From contig NZ_AOCK01000008.1 in the NCBI RefSeq assembly GCF_000348945.1, forward strand, positions 124,001 through 188,000: DNA of 64,000 nt, read 5' to 3'. The notes beneath the pieces are model-generated. The model was given only the letters and a program-made list of their open reading frames with translations, was not told the DNA's origin and made no database searches. Each line of letters begins with the position of its first letter. Within the stretch, counting starts at the first letter, position 1. A program made the translations under genes and the position numbers. The DNA is from Paeniglutamicibacter gangotriensis Lz1y. GTDB taxonomy: Bacteria; Actinomycetota; Actinomycetes; Actinomycetales; Micrococcaceae. Positions 25,721 to 33,674 of the stretch are shown one piece after another.

Positions 25721-26932
25721 ATGAGTGTCGACATCGTCCCGAACCAGTTTGCCGTACCCTACCTGGACATTTCCGATCCGAGCTTCGCCATGCAATCGGA
25801 GGAGCTGCGCAACGCTCGAGAAGCCAGCTGGTACGCAAGAACCAATTACGGCATCGCCGTGCTGCGCTATGAAGAAGTGAGCAAACTGCTGAAGAGCCCC
25901 AAGCTCATCCAAGGCAGCGCCAAGTGGCCGGCACACAACGGCGTGCATGGCGGGTTGTTTTTCGACTGGTGGACCAAGAACCTGCTCGTGTTGGAGGGCG
26001 AGGACCACCACCGGATCCGGCGGCTGCTCAACCCGGCATTCTCCCCACGACTAATCAAGGACCTCGTCCCGCGTTTCCAAGAGCTGGCAAACGAACTGAT
26101 CGACGACTTTATCGAAAAGGGAGAATGCGAATTCATCGGCGACTTTGCCGAGCCGTACGCCACTCGCGTGCTGACCATCCTGTTGGGCATCGACGAAAGC
26201 GAATGGCCCACCATCGCCCGGTTGGCCTCCACCATCGGACTGGCCCTGGGTGTCACCTTCAAGCAGGACCTGGACAAAGTCGACGCGGCAGTGGCCGAGC
26301 TCTACGCCTACGCGGAGGACCTTATCAAGGACCGCCAAGCGAACCCGGGCGAGGACTTCGTCTCTCGACTGGTGCTGGCGAGCAGGGACGGCGACAAGCT
26401 CAACGACGAGGAGCTCCGCAATGCACTGGTACTGCTGATCTTCGGCGGCATGGACACCACCCGCAACCAGCTGGGCCTAGCCATGCAGTCGTTCATGCGC
26501 AACCCGGATCAGTGGGAACTGCTGGCAGAACGCCCCGAGCTCGGACCTAAGGCCGTCGAAGAGGTCATGCGCACCAACCCGACCGTCACATGGGTGACCC
26601 GCGAGGCCGTCGAGGACTTCACCTACCAGGGACTCGAGATCGCCGCGGGCACCACTGTGCACCTGTTCACCCAGGCCTCCGGCACCGACCCGCTCGCGTT
26701 CCCCAACCCCGAACTGGATCTGTTGGGAGAGCACCCGGTCCATTACGGGTTTGGTGGCGGAGTCCACCACTGCCTGGGCCACTTCGTGGCCCGCGCCGAC
26801 ATGAGCGAGGCCCTGCCGCTTCTGGCCAACCGCCTTGCAAATCCACACCTGACTGGCGGGGACGAATGGCTCCCCGACTCGGGCAACACCGGCCCCATCC
26901 GGTTGCCCATTGGATTCACCCAACGCGGCTAA
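25721..26932 (+). CDS. Cytochrome P450
   Basis: A 403-residue soluble bacterial P450. The I helix reads LLIFGGMDTTRNQLG, with the acid-Thr pair for oxygen activation. The ExxR is in EEVMRTNP, and the heme loop is FGGGVHHCLG with Cys351. Its redox partners follow directly: a [3Fe-4S] ferredoxin and a ferredoxin reductase. This P450-ferredoxin order next to a glutamine-synthetase-like gene resembles the mycobacterial piperidine/morpholine (CYP151) loci. CYP151 membership is my inference from context. It would hydroxylate a carbon beside nitrogen to open or dealkylate an amine. GAGAGGA precedes the ATG. Confidence 0.93.
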   Translation: MSVDIVPNQFAVPYLDISDPSFAMQSEELRNAREASWYARTNYGIAVLRYEEVSKLLKSPKLIQGSAKWPAHNGVHGGLFFDWWTKNLLVLEGEDHHRIRRLLNPAFSPRLIKDLVPRFQELANELIDDFIEKGECEFIGDFAEPYATRVLTILLGIDESEWPTIARLASTIGLALGVTFKQDLDKVDAAVAELYAYAEDLIKDRQANPGEDFVSRLVLASRDGDKLNDEELRNALVLLIFGGMDTTRNQLGLAMQSFMRNPDQWELLAERPELGPKAVEEVMRTNPTVTWVTREAVEDFTYQGLEIAAGTTVHLFTQASGTDPLAFPNPELDLLGEHPVHYGFGGGVHHCLGHFVARADMSEALPLLANRLANPHLTGGDEWLPDSGNTGPIRLPIGFTQRG

Positions 26933-26984
26933 GCCCCGCCCAACGCCTTACGTCACCACCAGCACCACAGAAACGAGTACTTCC

Positions 26985-27176
26985 ATGGCACAGATCACCG
27001 TCGACCGCACGCTTTGCGACAACCATGGCCAATGCGCCATTGCGGCTCCAAAGGTCTTTTCGATGAACGATGAGGGGATCCTTGAATACGCGGAAACTTT
27101 CGACGACGCGCTGCTAGACGAGGTCGAGGAAGCCATCGATGTATGCCCGGTCCAAGCCATATTCCTGAAGGACTAG
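26985..27176 (+). CDS. [3Fe-4S]-type ferredoxin
   Basis: A 63-residue ferredoxin with Cys11, Cys17 and Cys54-Pro. The position normally held by the second Cys of a [4Fe-4S] cluster is His14 (C-D-N-H-G-Q-C), the pattern of P450-associated [3Fe-4S] actinobacterial ferredoxins. It carries electrons from the reductase to the P450. ATG 26985 gives the standard length; the frame is open upstream into the P450 gene but without family similarity. It lies 52 bp after the P450 and 2 bp before the reductase. Confidence 0.9.
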   Translation: MAQITVDRTLCDNHGQCAIAAPKVFSMNDEGILEYAETFDDALLDEVEEAIDVCPVQAIFLKD

Positions 27177-27178
27177 CC

Positions 27179-28408
27179 GTGGTCCAGCGGATCATCGTCG
27201 CAGGCGCCTCGCTCGGAGGACTGCGCGCAGCGGAACAGTTGCGGGTAGCCGGCTGGACAGGAGAAATTCTGGTGATTGGCGAGGAAGAGCACCCGCCTTA
27301 CAACCGGCCACCGCTATCCAAGGACGTCCTGGCGGCCCCCGGCACCCCGGAGGAAGCCCTGGCCAAACTGGCCTTCCGTCCTCGGCGCAGCGCCACCGGA
27401 ATCCAGTGGCGGTTGGGAACCCGGATCACCGCGTCCAACCTCGCGGCACGCACCATCACCCTTGATGGCGGGGAGGTTCTCGGCTTTGACGGATTGGTCA
27501 TTGCGACAGGCCTGCGTCCTGCACGGGTGGCGGCACCTGGCCCGCAGGCCGGGCGCCACTTGCTGCGCAGCATCGACGATGCGTTGGCCCTGCACGAAGC
27601 ACTGCGGCCGGGAACCCGGGTGGGCGTCATCGGCTCGGGGTTCATCGGATGCGAAAGTGCAGCCACCGCAGCATTGCTGGGATGCTCGGTGACGCTGGTG
27701 GAAGGGCGTACGGGCCCCATGGAACGCCCGCTGGGCCGTGCGCTCTCCGCCGGAGTACGGGACATGCTCACGCAACGCGGTGTGGACTGCCGACAAGCAG
27801 TGTCCGTGGTCGCCTACCGGGGCGCCGAATCCTGCACCGGTGTGGAGCTTTCCGACGGCGGTGTGATCGACGTCGATGTCGTCGTCGAAGCCGTCGGCTC
27901 CCGTGCCAACGTCGAATGGTTGCAGGGCAACGGACTTGACCTTGTCGACGGAGTGGAATGCGACAGCCACTTACGGGTCCTAGGAGAAGACGGGCAACCG
28001 GTTCCCGGCCTCGTCGCGGTCGGAGACATTGCGAGGTACCCGGACGATCGCAACGGGCTCCCCGCCCGGCGCGTGGAACATTGGGCGACCCCCACCGACA
28101 CCGCCAAGATCGCTGCCCCCGCATTGGTCGCCGGGCTCGTCGGGCGGCCTCCTGCAGAGGCCACCGCTCCGCTCCCGTCATTCTGGACCGACATCTTCGG
28201 GACCCGGATCAACGGCGTCGGTTCACCTGCCTCAGCCGAGGAAACCCGGATTCTGGAAGGCGACCCGGGCCGGCTCCACGCAGGAGTGGCAGTGGGCTAC
28301 TACCGCGGCGACACCCTCATCGGCGTCGTCGATGCTGGCCTTCCGGCATCGAAGCATCTCCATTACCGCCAGCTGGTGCTCGACGCCGGCGCGCTTGTCA
28401 CCATCTAA
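27179..28408 (+). CDS. FAD-dependent ferredoxin reductase (rubredoxin/putidaredoxin reductase type)
   Basis: A 409-residue NAD(P)H-ferredoxin oxidoreductase. IIVAGASLGGLRAAEQLR is the FAD Rossmann loop, YNRPPLSKDVL is the family block, GVIGSGFIGCESAATAA binds NAD(P)H, and VAVGDIARYPD is the second FAD motif. A C-terminal reductase domain ends the protein. Start GTG 27179 follows AAGGA at 7 nt, 2 bp after the ferredoxin stop. It supplies electrons to the ferredoxin and P450. Confidence 0.9.
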   Translation: MVQRIIVAGASLGGLRAAEQLRVAGWTGEILVIGEEEHPPYNRPPLSKDVLAAPGTPEEALAKLAFRPRRSATGIQWRLGTRITASNLAARTITLDGGEVLGFDGLVIATGLRPARVAAPGPQAGRHLLRSIDDALALHEALRPGTRVGVIGSGFIGCESAATAALLGCSVTLVEGRTGPMERPLGRALSAGVRDMLTQRGVDCRQAVSVVAYRGAESCTGVELSDGGVIDVDVVVEAVGSRANVEWLQGNGLDLVDGVECDSHLRVLGEDGQPVPGLVAVGDIARYPDDRNGLPARRVEHWATPTDTAKIAAPALVAGLVGRPPAEATAPLPSFWTDIFGTRINGVGSPASAEETRILEGDPGRLHAGVAVGYYRGDTLIGVVDAGLPASKHLHYRQLVLDAGALVTI

Positions 28409-28436
28409 GACTTCCAACAGAAAAGAGTTGAGTTCC

Positions 28437-29852
28437 ATGACCTTGCAAGCAATCCGCACCGAAACTAACGCCATGATGGACCGCGAAGCCTTCTTCCGTC
28501 ACCAGGCCAGCAACCTCGAGCCTCAGGTCGTCAAGGACCTAGCGGCGAAGATCGAGGCTGCCGGAGTCGAGTACATCTACTACGCGCTGCCAACCATCGG
28601 CTCGCGAGTCGTGGCCAAGATGGTTCCCGCCAACCACTTTCGCCGCAACCTGGAAAAGGGCATCTGCTTCCACCGCACGGCGCTCTCCGACCTGCAGAAC
28701 GACCGCCATGGAAACCTGATCGGCGGAGGCATAGAGGCCCGCGAGTTCTGGGCCCTCCCGGAGCCGGACTCCTTCGTTGTCCTGCCTTGGGACACCTCGG
28801 TGGCCCGGATCTTCTGCACCGCCTACGAGCCCCCGCACCTGCCGGATGTCGGCGGCCGCCCGCTGGCCATCGACACGCGCTCTCTGCTGGCCCGCACTCA
28901 CGCCGCGTTCACCGAACGTACCGGGTTCGAAGTGCGCTCAGGCACCGAGCCCGAAATGACATGGGAAGGACCCGGTCTCGAGGTCGTCAAGCGTCCCGGC
29001 TCCAGCCCTGCCTACCAGGTGGAGAACCTCGAGCGCATGCGCCCGATCTACAAGAAGCTCGTCACCTACTCCAAGGCCATGGGCCTGGACATGATCGAGG
29101 GCGACTACGAAGACGACGGTCAGCTCGAACTGAACTGGATGTACGACCGTGTGGAAAACACCGCCGACCGGTTGGTTACCTACCGACAGATTTGCAAGCA
29201 GGTCGCTCGCGAGTTCGGGGTCACGGCCTCGTTCATGCCCAAGCCCTACAACGGCCAGATGGGCAACGGCTGCCACCACAACCTCAGCCTCTGGGACGGG
29301 GACACCAACGTCATCGAGGACGCCGATCGCGTGGAACTACACGTCTCGGAAACCGCTAGGCACGCCATTGGCGGCATGCTAGCCCACGCCCAAGGATCCA
29401 TGGCCGTGATGGCCTCGACAGTGAACTCATACAAGCGCTTTTGGGACGCGGGTCAGTTCGCGCCTTCAACCGCCAACTGGGGCCTTGACTCGCGCGGCTG
29501 CCTGATTCGAATCTCCGCCAACGGGCGGATGGAATACCGGGTGCCTGACGCCGCGGTAAATCCCTACTTGTCCCACACTCTGCTCATCGCCTCAATGGAG
29601 GACGGAATCAACCGGAAGCTCGAGCCCGGCGCACCTGACGAGGGGTGCGATAGCGCACCCGCACTCGGGGCGCAACTTCCGCTGACCCTCGGCGACGCCA
29701 TCGGGGCGTTCGTCTCGGACACCTACCTGACCTCGCAGCTTCCCGCGGACCTGGTGTCCATCTACACCAAGCTCAAGGAAGAGGAGTGGGCCCGCTACTG
29801 TGGCTCAATCACCGAATGGGACCGCGAAATGTACTGGGAGACGATGCCGTAA
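28437..29852 (+). CDS. Glutamine synthetase-like gamma-glutamylamide synthetase
   Basis: 471 residues of the glutamine synthetase superfamily. SGTEPEMTWEG and EGDYEDDGQLELNW are metal/ATP-site blocks, FMPKPYNGQMGNGCHHNLS corresponds to the FMPKP...GxGxHxH block, NSYKRFWDAGQFAPSTANWG is the ATP-binding segment, and MEYRVPDAAVNPYLSH holds the glutamate-binding Arg. No adenylylation Tyr segment is evident. Members of this branch (PuuA, IpuC) join glutamate to an amine rather than to ammonia. The neighbours (P450, two Puu-type hydrolases, permease) support amine gamma-glutamylation. ATG 28437; its TAA overlaps the next ATG. Confidence 0.87.
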   Translation: MTLQAIRTETNAMMDREAFFRHQASNLEPQVVKDLAAKIEAAGVEYIYYALPTIGSRVVAKMVPANHFRRNLEKGICFHRTALSDLQNDRHGNLIGGGIEAREFWALPEPDSFVVLPWDTSVARIFCTAYEPPHLPDVGGRPLAIDTRSLLARTHAAFTERTGFEVRSGTEPEMTWEGPGLEVVKRPGSSPAYQVENLERMRPIYKKLVTYSKAMGLDMIEGDYEDDGQLELNWMYDRVENTADRLVTYRQICKQVAREFGVTASFMPKPYNGQMGNGCHHNLSLWDGDTNVIEDADRVELHVSETARHAIGGMLAHAQGSMAVMASTVNSYKRFWDAGQFAPSTANWGLDSRGCLIRISANGRMEYRVPDAAVNPYLSHTLLIASMEDGINRKLEPGAPDEGCDSAPALGAQLPLTLGDAIGAFVSDTYLTSQLPADLVSIYTKLKEEEWARYCGSITEWDREMYWETMP

Positions 29853-30574
29853 TGACAACGCTGAAGCTGGCCTGCATCGATGCCGATGCGCCACCGCTCT
29901 TCTCGCTGCTTGACGACGATGGCCAACGCACCGGCTTCGAACCGGCCGCCGCTGAGCTTGTGGCAGCACGCATGGGCCGCACGATCGAATGGGTCGTCAT
30001 GGGTTGGGACGAGATGCTGCCCGCAGTGCGAGACCGCCGGGTGGATGCTGTCTGGTGCGGTCAAGGCATCATTCCCGAGCGCCAAAAGATTGTGGATTTC
30101 ACCCGCCCGTATGCAGTCTTCGACGAAACGGTCCTGGTCCGCAAGGGGGATCCTGCACGCACCCCGGCCGACATGGTCGGATACCGGGTAGCCGCCATCG
30201 AGGGCAGCGCCAATATGGCCCTGGCCCGAACTTTCGACGGTGCGGTCATCGTCCCTTTCAAAGGGGACACTGTCTACGAAGACATGCTCGCGGCCGTCGC
30301 AGACTCGAGCGTTGACGCCATGGTCGACGACGACGTGGTGCTGGTGCCTCTGGGAGCGGACCCGCGCTATGACTTGGCCTTCACCGTGGCCACGCGCAAC
30401 CCATGGGGGATCGGGGTTGCCAAGGACAATCCGAACCTGCGCGAGGAATTCAACGCTGCGCTGGGGGACGTGATCGCTGACGGCAGCCTGCGCGAGGTCT
30501 GGACTACGTGGATGCCCGGGCTTACCTTCCCGATGGATCACAGGGCAAAGGCAGCCCTAGGCATGCTGGCATGA
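29852..30574 (+). CDS. SBP type 3-fold protein without signal peptide
   Basis: A 240-residue protein with the amino-acid-binding SBP_bac_3 fold. LACIDADAPPLFSLLDDDG starts the first lobe, and AVWCGQGIIPERQKIVDFTRPY is the hallmark block. VGYRVAAIEGSANMALA and the hinge follow. It begins directly at the first strand: there is no signal peptide, lipobox or Tat motif, and no cognate ABC permease is nearby. It is coupled to the synthetase by TAATG and to the next gene by ATGA. A cytoplasmic amine sensor/carrier, or an enzyme like cyclohexadienyl dehydratase, are both possible; I cannot choose. Confidence 0.78.
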   Translation: MTTLKLACIDADAPPLFSLLDDDGQRTGFEPAAAELVAARMGRTIEWVVMGWDEMLPAVRDRRVDAVWCGQGIIPERQKIVDFTRPYAVFDETVLVRKGDPARTPADMVGYRVAAIEGSANMALARTFDGAVIVPFKGDTVYEDMLAAVADSSVDAMVDDDVVLVPLGADPRYDLAFTVATRNPWGIGVAKDNPNLREEFNAALGDVIADGSLREVWTTWMPGLTFPMDHRAKAALGMLA

Positions 30575-31341
30575 GTAGCGGGGCAACGGAGGGCCGACGC
30601 CCGTTGATCGGTGTCCCTGGCATGTGGTCGGGAAAGGTCCAGGGGATGCGCTTTGCCGGGACCGCCGTTGCCGTGGAAGTCCTGCGGTCGATCGACAGGG
30701 CAGGAGGAGAGCCCGTAGCCCTGTTCCCGGGGAGCCATGGATCGGGGGTCGAACAGGTTTCGCGGCTTGACGGTGTGGTCATTCCCGGCGGTGCCGACAT
30801 CGATCCACGCCGCTATGGAAGCGAACCCGACGAGCACTACTGGCCGGCAGACTTTGCGGGGCAGGACGATTACGAGGCAGGGATCCTTCGGGCCTGCCTG
30901 GATACGGGAACCCCGACATTGGCGATTTGCCGGGGCTTGCAACTGCTCAACGTTGTTCACGGTGGAACGTTGGTGGGGCATCTGGCATCCGGCACGGTCG
31001 AACACCGCGGTGCCGAACATCCTGTGGTCTGTGAACCGGGCACGCTCCTTGCCTCGGTGTTAGGGGTTACCCCCGTGAATACATCCTCGTACCATCATCA
31101 AGCAGTGGACTTGGTCGGTGAAGGGCTGAAGGTTTCCGCAATGGCCTCTGATGGGGTCATCGAGGGACTCGAGGTTGAGGGTGCCCCCCTGCTGGCCGTC
31201 CAATGGCATCCCGAGGATCTGGCAGCGACCTCATCGACCGACCATGCACTGTTCGCCTGGGTGGTCGAAGCATCCCGGACCCGCAGGAACGAAGTCTTCG
31301 CAACCGATCGAACGAAAACATTGGAGGCCGTAAACCCATGA
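30571..31341 (+). CDS. Class I amidotransferase-fold gamma-glutamyl hydrolase (PuuD-like), copy 1
   Basis: A 256-residue peptidase C26/PuuD-like protein. The nucleophile elbow is LAICRGLQLLN with Cys120, and the partners are His213 and Glu215 in QWHPED. PGGADIDPRRYG is the family oxyanion region. PuuD cleaves the gamma-glutamyl amide of gamma-Glu-GABA; here it would remove glutamate after the amine has been oxidised. Translationally coupled on both sides (ATGA overlaps). Confidence 0.87.
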   Translation: MSSGATEGRRPLIGVPGMWSGKVQGMRFAGTAVAVEVLRSIDRAGGEPVALFPGSHGSGVEQVSRLDGVVIPGGADIDPRRYGSEPDEHYWPADFAGQDDYEAGILRACLDTGTPTLAICRGLQLLNVVHGGTLVGHLASGTVEHRGAEHPVVCEPGTLLASVLGVTPVNTSSYHHQAVDLVGEGLKVSAMASDGVIEGLEVEGAPLLAVQWHPEDLAATSSTDHALFAWVVEASRTRRNEVFATDRTKTLEAVNP

Positions 31342-32162
31342 ACACGGAGATACCCGGAGACTTGATGCTGGGACTGGAAGAGATCATCCCGGAGGGTTTT
31401 GAGTCGCTTTCCCCCGAAGCACCATTGGTTGCGGTGGTGGTCTCGCTGACGTTCCCCGGCATGACCGGCGAAAGTTACGAGATCATGCGTGACTTCACAC
31501 GCAGTGCCTTCGACCAACTCCTGGAAAACGGTGCGAGGGCCATCTTGATCGACAGCTCAGCGGCAAGCCCGCACTCGGCCATTGCTGCTGGGGAAGCCGA
31601 TGCCGTGCTCTTCCTCGGCGGTGGGGACGTGGACGGGGCACTGTACGGGCTCCGGGGTCCCATCCCCAAGGCCTACGGCGTGGATCGCAAAGCCGATGAG
31701 TTCTGCATCGACATGATCCATCGAACCCTTGGGAAGGACCAACCGCTGCTTGCAATATGCCGGGGATCCCAACTTTTCAATGTTGCGCTCGGGGGAACCC
31801 TGGTGCCGGACATCGTTCCATCGGCCCTGCACCAAGGGCAGGCTGGGCAGCCGATGTTCCTCGACGAATCGGTGACTCTGGCCGGAGGCAGCAAGATCAG
31901 GGCCATCTTGGGAAGTGAACGGGTCACCGTACGCTCAGGACACCATCAGGCCGTGGACAAAGTGGCTCCGGGGCTTGTAGTCAGCGCAGTGGCTGATGAC
32001 GGGATCATCGAAGGCGTCGAACATCCGGGGTACACCTGGGCTGTAGCGGTGCAATGGCATCCGGAAGACCGCGATGGATCCGACGAGGACCGTCGGGCTA
32101 TCTTCGGTGCCCTCGTTGCGCAAGCCGTTCTTCGGCGCCGGCAGCTGGCCCGGCACATGTAG
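31338..32162 (+). CDS. Class I amidotransferase-fold gamma-glutamyl hydrolase (PuuD-like), copy 2
   Basis: A 274-residue paralog of the preceding gene, with Cys141 in LAICRGSQLFN and His241/Glu243 in QWHPED. It differs by a ~25-residue N-terminal extension and by FLGGGDVDGALYG at the oxyanion region, where copy 1 has PGGADIDPRRYG. The two are clearly diverged, so different substrates or a heteromeric enzyme are possible. It is the last gene of the plus-strand run, ended by the hairpin at 32175-32209. Confidence 0.85.
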   Translation: MNTEIPGDLMLGLEEIIPEGFESLSPEAPLVAVVVSLTFPGMTGESYEIMRDFTRSAFDQLLENGARAILIDSSAASPHSAIAAGEADAVLFLGGGDVDGALYGLRGPIPKAYGVDRKADEFCIDMIHRTLGKDQPLLAICRGSQLFNVALGGTLVPDIVPSALHQGQAGQPMFLDESVTLAGGSKIRAILGSERVTVRSGHHQAVDKVAPGLVVSAVADDGIIEGVEHPGYTWAVAVQWHPEDRDGSDEDRRAIFGALVAQAVLRRRQLARHM

Positions 32163-32174
32163 ACCGCTTCCTTC

Positions 32175-32209
32175 GGATGGCTGGTCGATGAACAATCGAC
32201 CAGCCATCC
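32175..32209. terminator. Bidirectional terminator of the amine cluster
   Basis: GGATGGCTGGTCGAT (32175-32189) pairs perfectly with ATCGACCAGCCATCC (32195-32209) around GAACA. It lies 12 bp after the second hydrolase and 2 bp before the end of the convergent Cache gene, serving both. Confidence 0.8.
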
Positions 32210-32211
32210 CA

Positions 32212-32916
32212 CTACGCCGGGACCAACATGGAGAAGCCCAGGTGCGTTACGTCCATGGGAACTATGTCGCTTCCGTCGGGAACGATTTTGATTCTCTCTC
32301 CAACAAGGTACGCGCCCGAATTGCCGATGATGACCCGGTTGCTGGCGTTCAATAGCGCCGCGTCCCCGGGAATCGAACGCATCATCGGCAGAAAAATATC
32401 CTCCAGGACCCGCACCGTGACGTCGTAGCCCGCCACACCCGCAAATTCTCCGTGGATATAGAACGGAGCTGTGTGGGTGAGGATGTATTCGTCCGAACCC
32501 AGGTAATCGACATACGGACCCCAAATAGTCTCCTCGCCGGTTCGTTCAGCGGTGGTGAAAAAGGGAAGCCGTTCGTAGTCGTAGAACCGTTCGCCGTCCG
32601 GGTCAAGGTCAAACTGCAACTTCTCGGCTCCCTGTGACCCCGGCGACCACCATTCGAGCAGGCCGTGGCCTTCACCGATGCGTGCAGAGGCGAATGTTGC
32701 TCCGGAACCCACTGTGAACGGGTGATCCTTTAGGAACTCGCAGGCAAGGAGCTTTAAACGGGCGAGATCGTTTTTTCCAACGGGTGCACCGGCAGCCTGA
32801 CCGAGCGTGAAAAGATCGCTGACCGCGGAAGCCAACGCATAGGTGTCCGCCGATGCATCATTGAACCATTTCGCGATGGACCTCAAGGCCACAACTGCCG
32901 GTTGGGAGGGGCTCAT
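32212..32916 (-). CDS. Free-standing Cache (PDC-like) sensor-domain protein
   Basis: 234 residues forming little more than one Cache/PDC sensory domain. FYDYERLPFFTTAERTGEE, WGPYVDYLGSDEYILTHTAP, FAGVAGYDVTVRVLEDIFL and ALLNASNRVIIGNSG are the typical strands. The Asp of GYDV sits where dCache domains bind the ligand amino group. Cache domains normally face outward on membrane receptors, but this protein has no transmembrane segment or signal peptide. It overlaps the FadR-type regulator by 4 bp and is therefore likely to work with it, perhaps sensing the amine inside the cell. That role is inference. Confidence 0.78.
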   Translation of the reverse strand: MSPSQPAVVALRSIAKWFNDASADTYALASAVSDLFTLGQAAGAPVGKNDLARLKLLACEFLKDHPFTVGSGATFASARIGEGHGLLEWWSPGSQGAEKLQFDLDPDGERFYDYERLPFFTTAERTGEETIWGPYVDYLGSDEYILTHTAPFYIHGEFAGVAGYDVTVRVLEDIFLPMMRSIPGDAALLNASNRVIIGNSGAYLVGERIKIVPDGSDIVPMDVTHLGFSMLVPA

Positions 32917-33674
32917 ACGGTCTCCTTTGTTTCGGTCGAGTAGCTAAGTGCCAGCTTCGTGTCGATGAGATGGTGCGTATTGCGCCGGATATGCTCAATC
33001 ACCAGTTGTTGACCTTGCTGGCTACGGTTCTCTGCGATAGCCCGCACCAAGGCAAGATGTTCCGCGGTGGCCCGTTCTGAGTCAAAGTTGCCCGCCAACG
33101 GCGACCACAAGACTTCAACCGTTTCGGCCTGCAAACGAATCTCTGCGTTGGCCAACCGAGTCGATTGCGCTGTCACCGCCAGTTCTATATGAAAGCGGCT
33201 GTCGGCACGAGCCTTCGACTGCGCGTCGGCTGCCAGCACCAATGCGCGAGCCATGTCCTGCAACCTTTCCAATTCATGAGACTCGGCCCGGTCGCACGCC
33301 AACCGAACAGTGGCAGCGGCAACGGCTGACTGTTCGTCGCCCAGATCCCTGATCTCGGCAATCGACGTGGACATCAGCCAAGCCCGCATGGCTTCCAGCT
33401 GGAATTGTGGTTGTTTCAGGATGAACGTTCCACCATTGCGACCACGTCTCGTTTCCACGATCCCGTGCTCGCGCAAGACGGCTAGGGCATCTCGAAGAGT
33501 CGCAACGGCAACCCCGAACATCTCGGACATCTCGAGTTCGTTGGGCAGGCGTTCTCCGACGCGCAACATGCCGAGTGTAATCGCCTTGGAGATGCGATTG
33601 ACAATGGCGTCGGAGCGCTCCAGCTCGGGCAAGGAGCGATAGATCTGCGACTGGAAGGACATGTTCAAAGCCAA
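32913..33674 (-). CDS. FadR/GntR-family transcriptional regulator
   Basis: 253 residues. An N-terminal GntR winged helix (IVNRISKAITLGMLRVGERL, then LREHGIVETRRGRNGGTFI) is followed by an all-helical FCD domain with His/Asp metal or ligand residues (RFHIELAV, HLALVRAI). FadR-type regulators repress catabolic operons until an acid or amine effector binds. Start: TTG 33674 follows GGAG at 8 nt; ATG 33662 lacks an SD and would lose four residues. It is co-transcribed with the Cache gene and lies at the right end of the accessory block, convergent to the genes it probably controls. Confidence 0.85.
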   Translation of the reverse strand: MALNMSFQSQIYRSLPELERSDAIVNRISKAITLGMLRVGERLPNELEMSEMFGVAVATLRDALAVLREHGIVETRRGRNGGTFILKQPQFQLEAMRAWLMSTSIAEIRDLGDEQSAVAAATVRLACDRAESHELERLQDMARALVLAADAQSKARADSRFHIELAVTAQSTRLANAEIRLQAETVEVLWSPLAGNFDSERATAEHLALVRAIAENRSQQGQQLVIEHIRRNTHHLIDTKLALSYSTETKETV

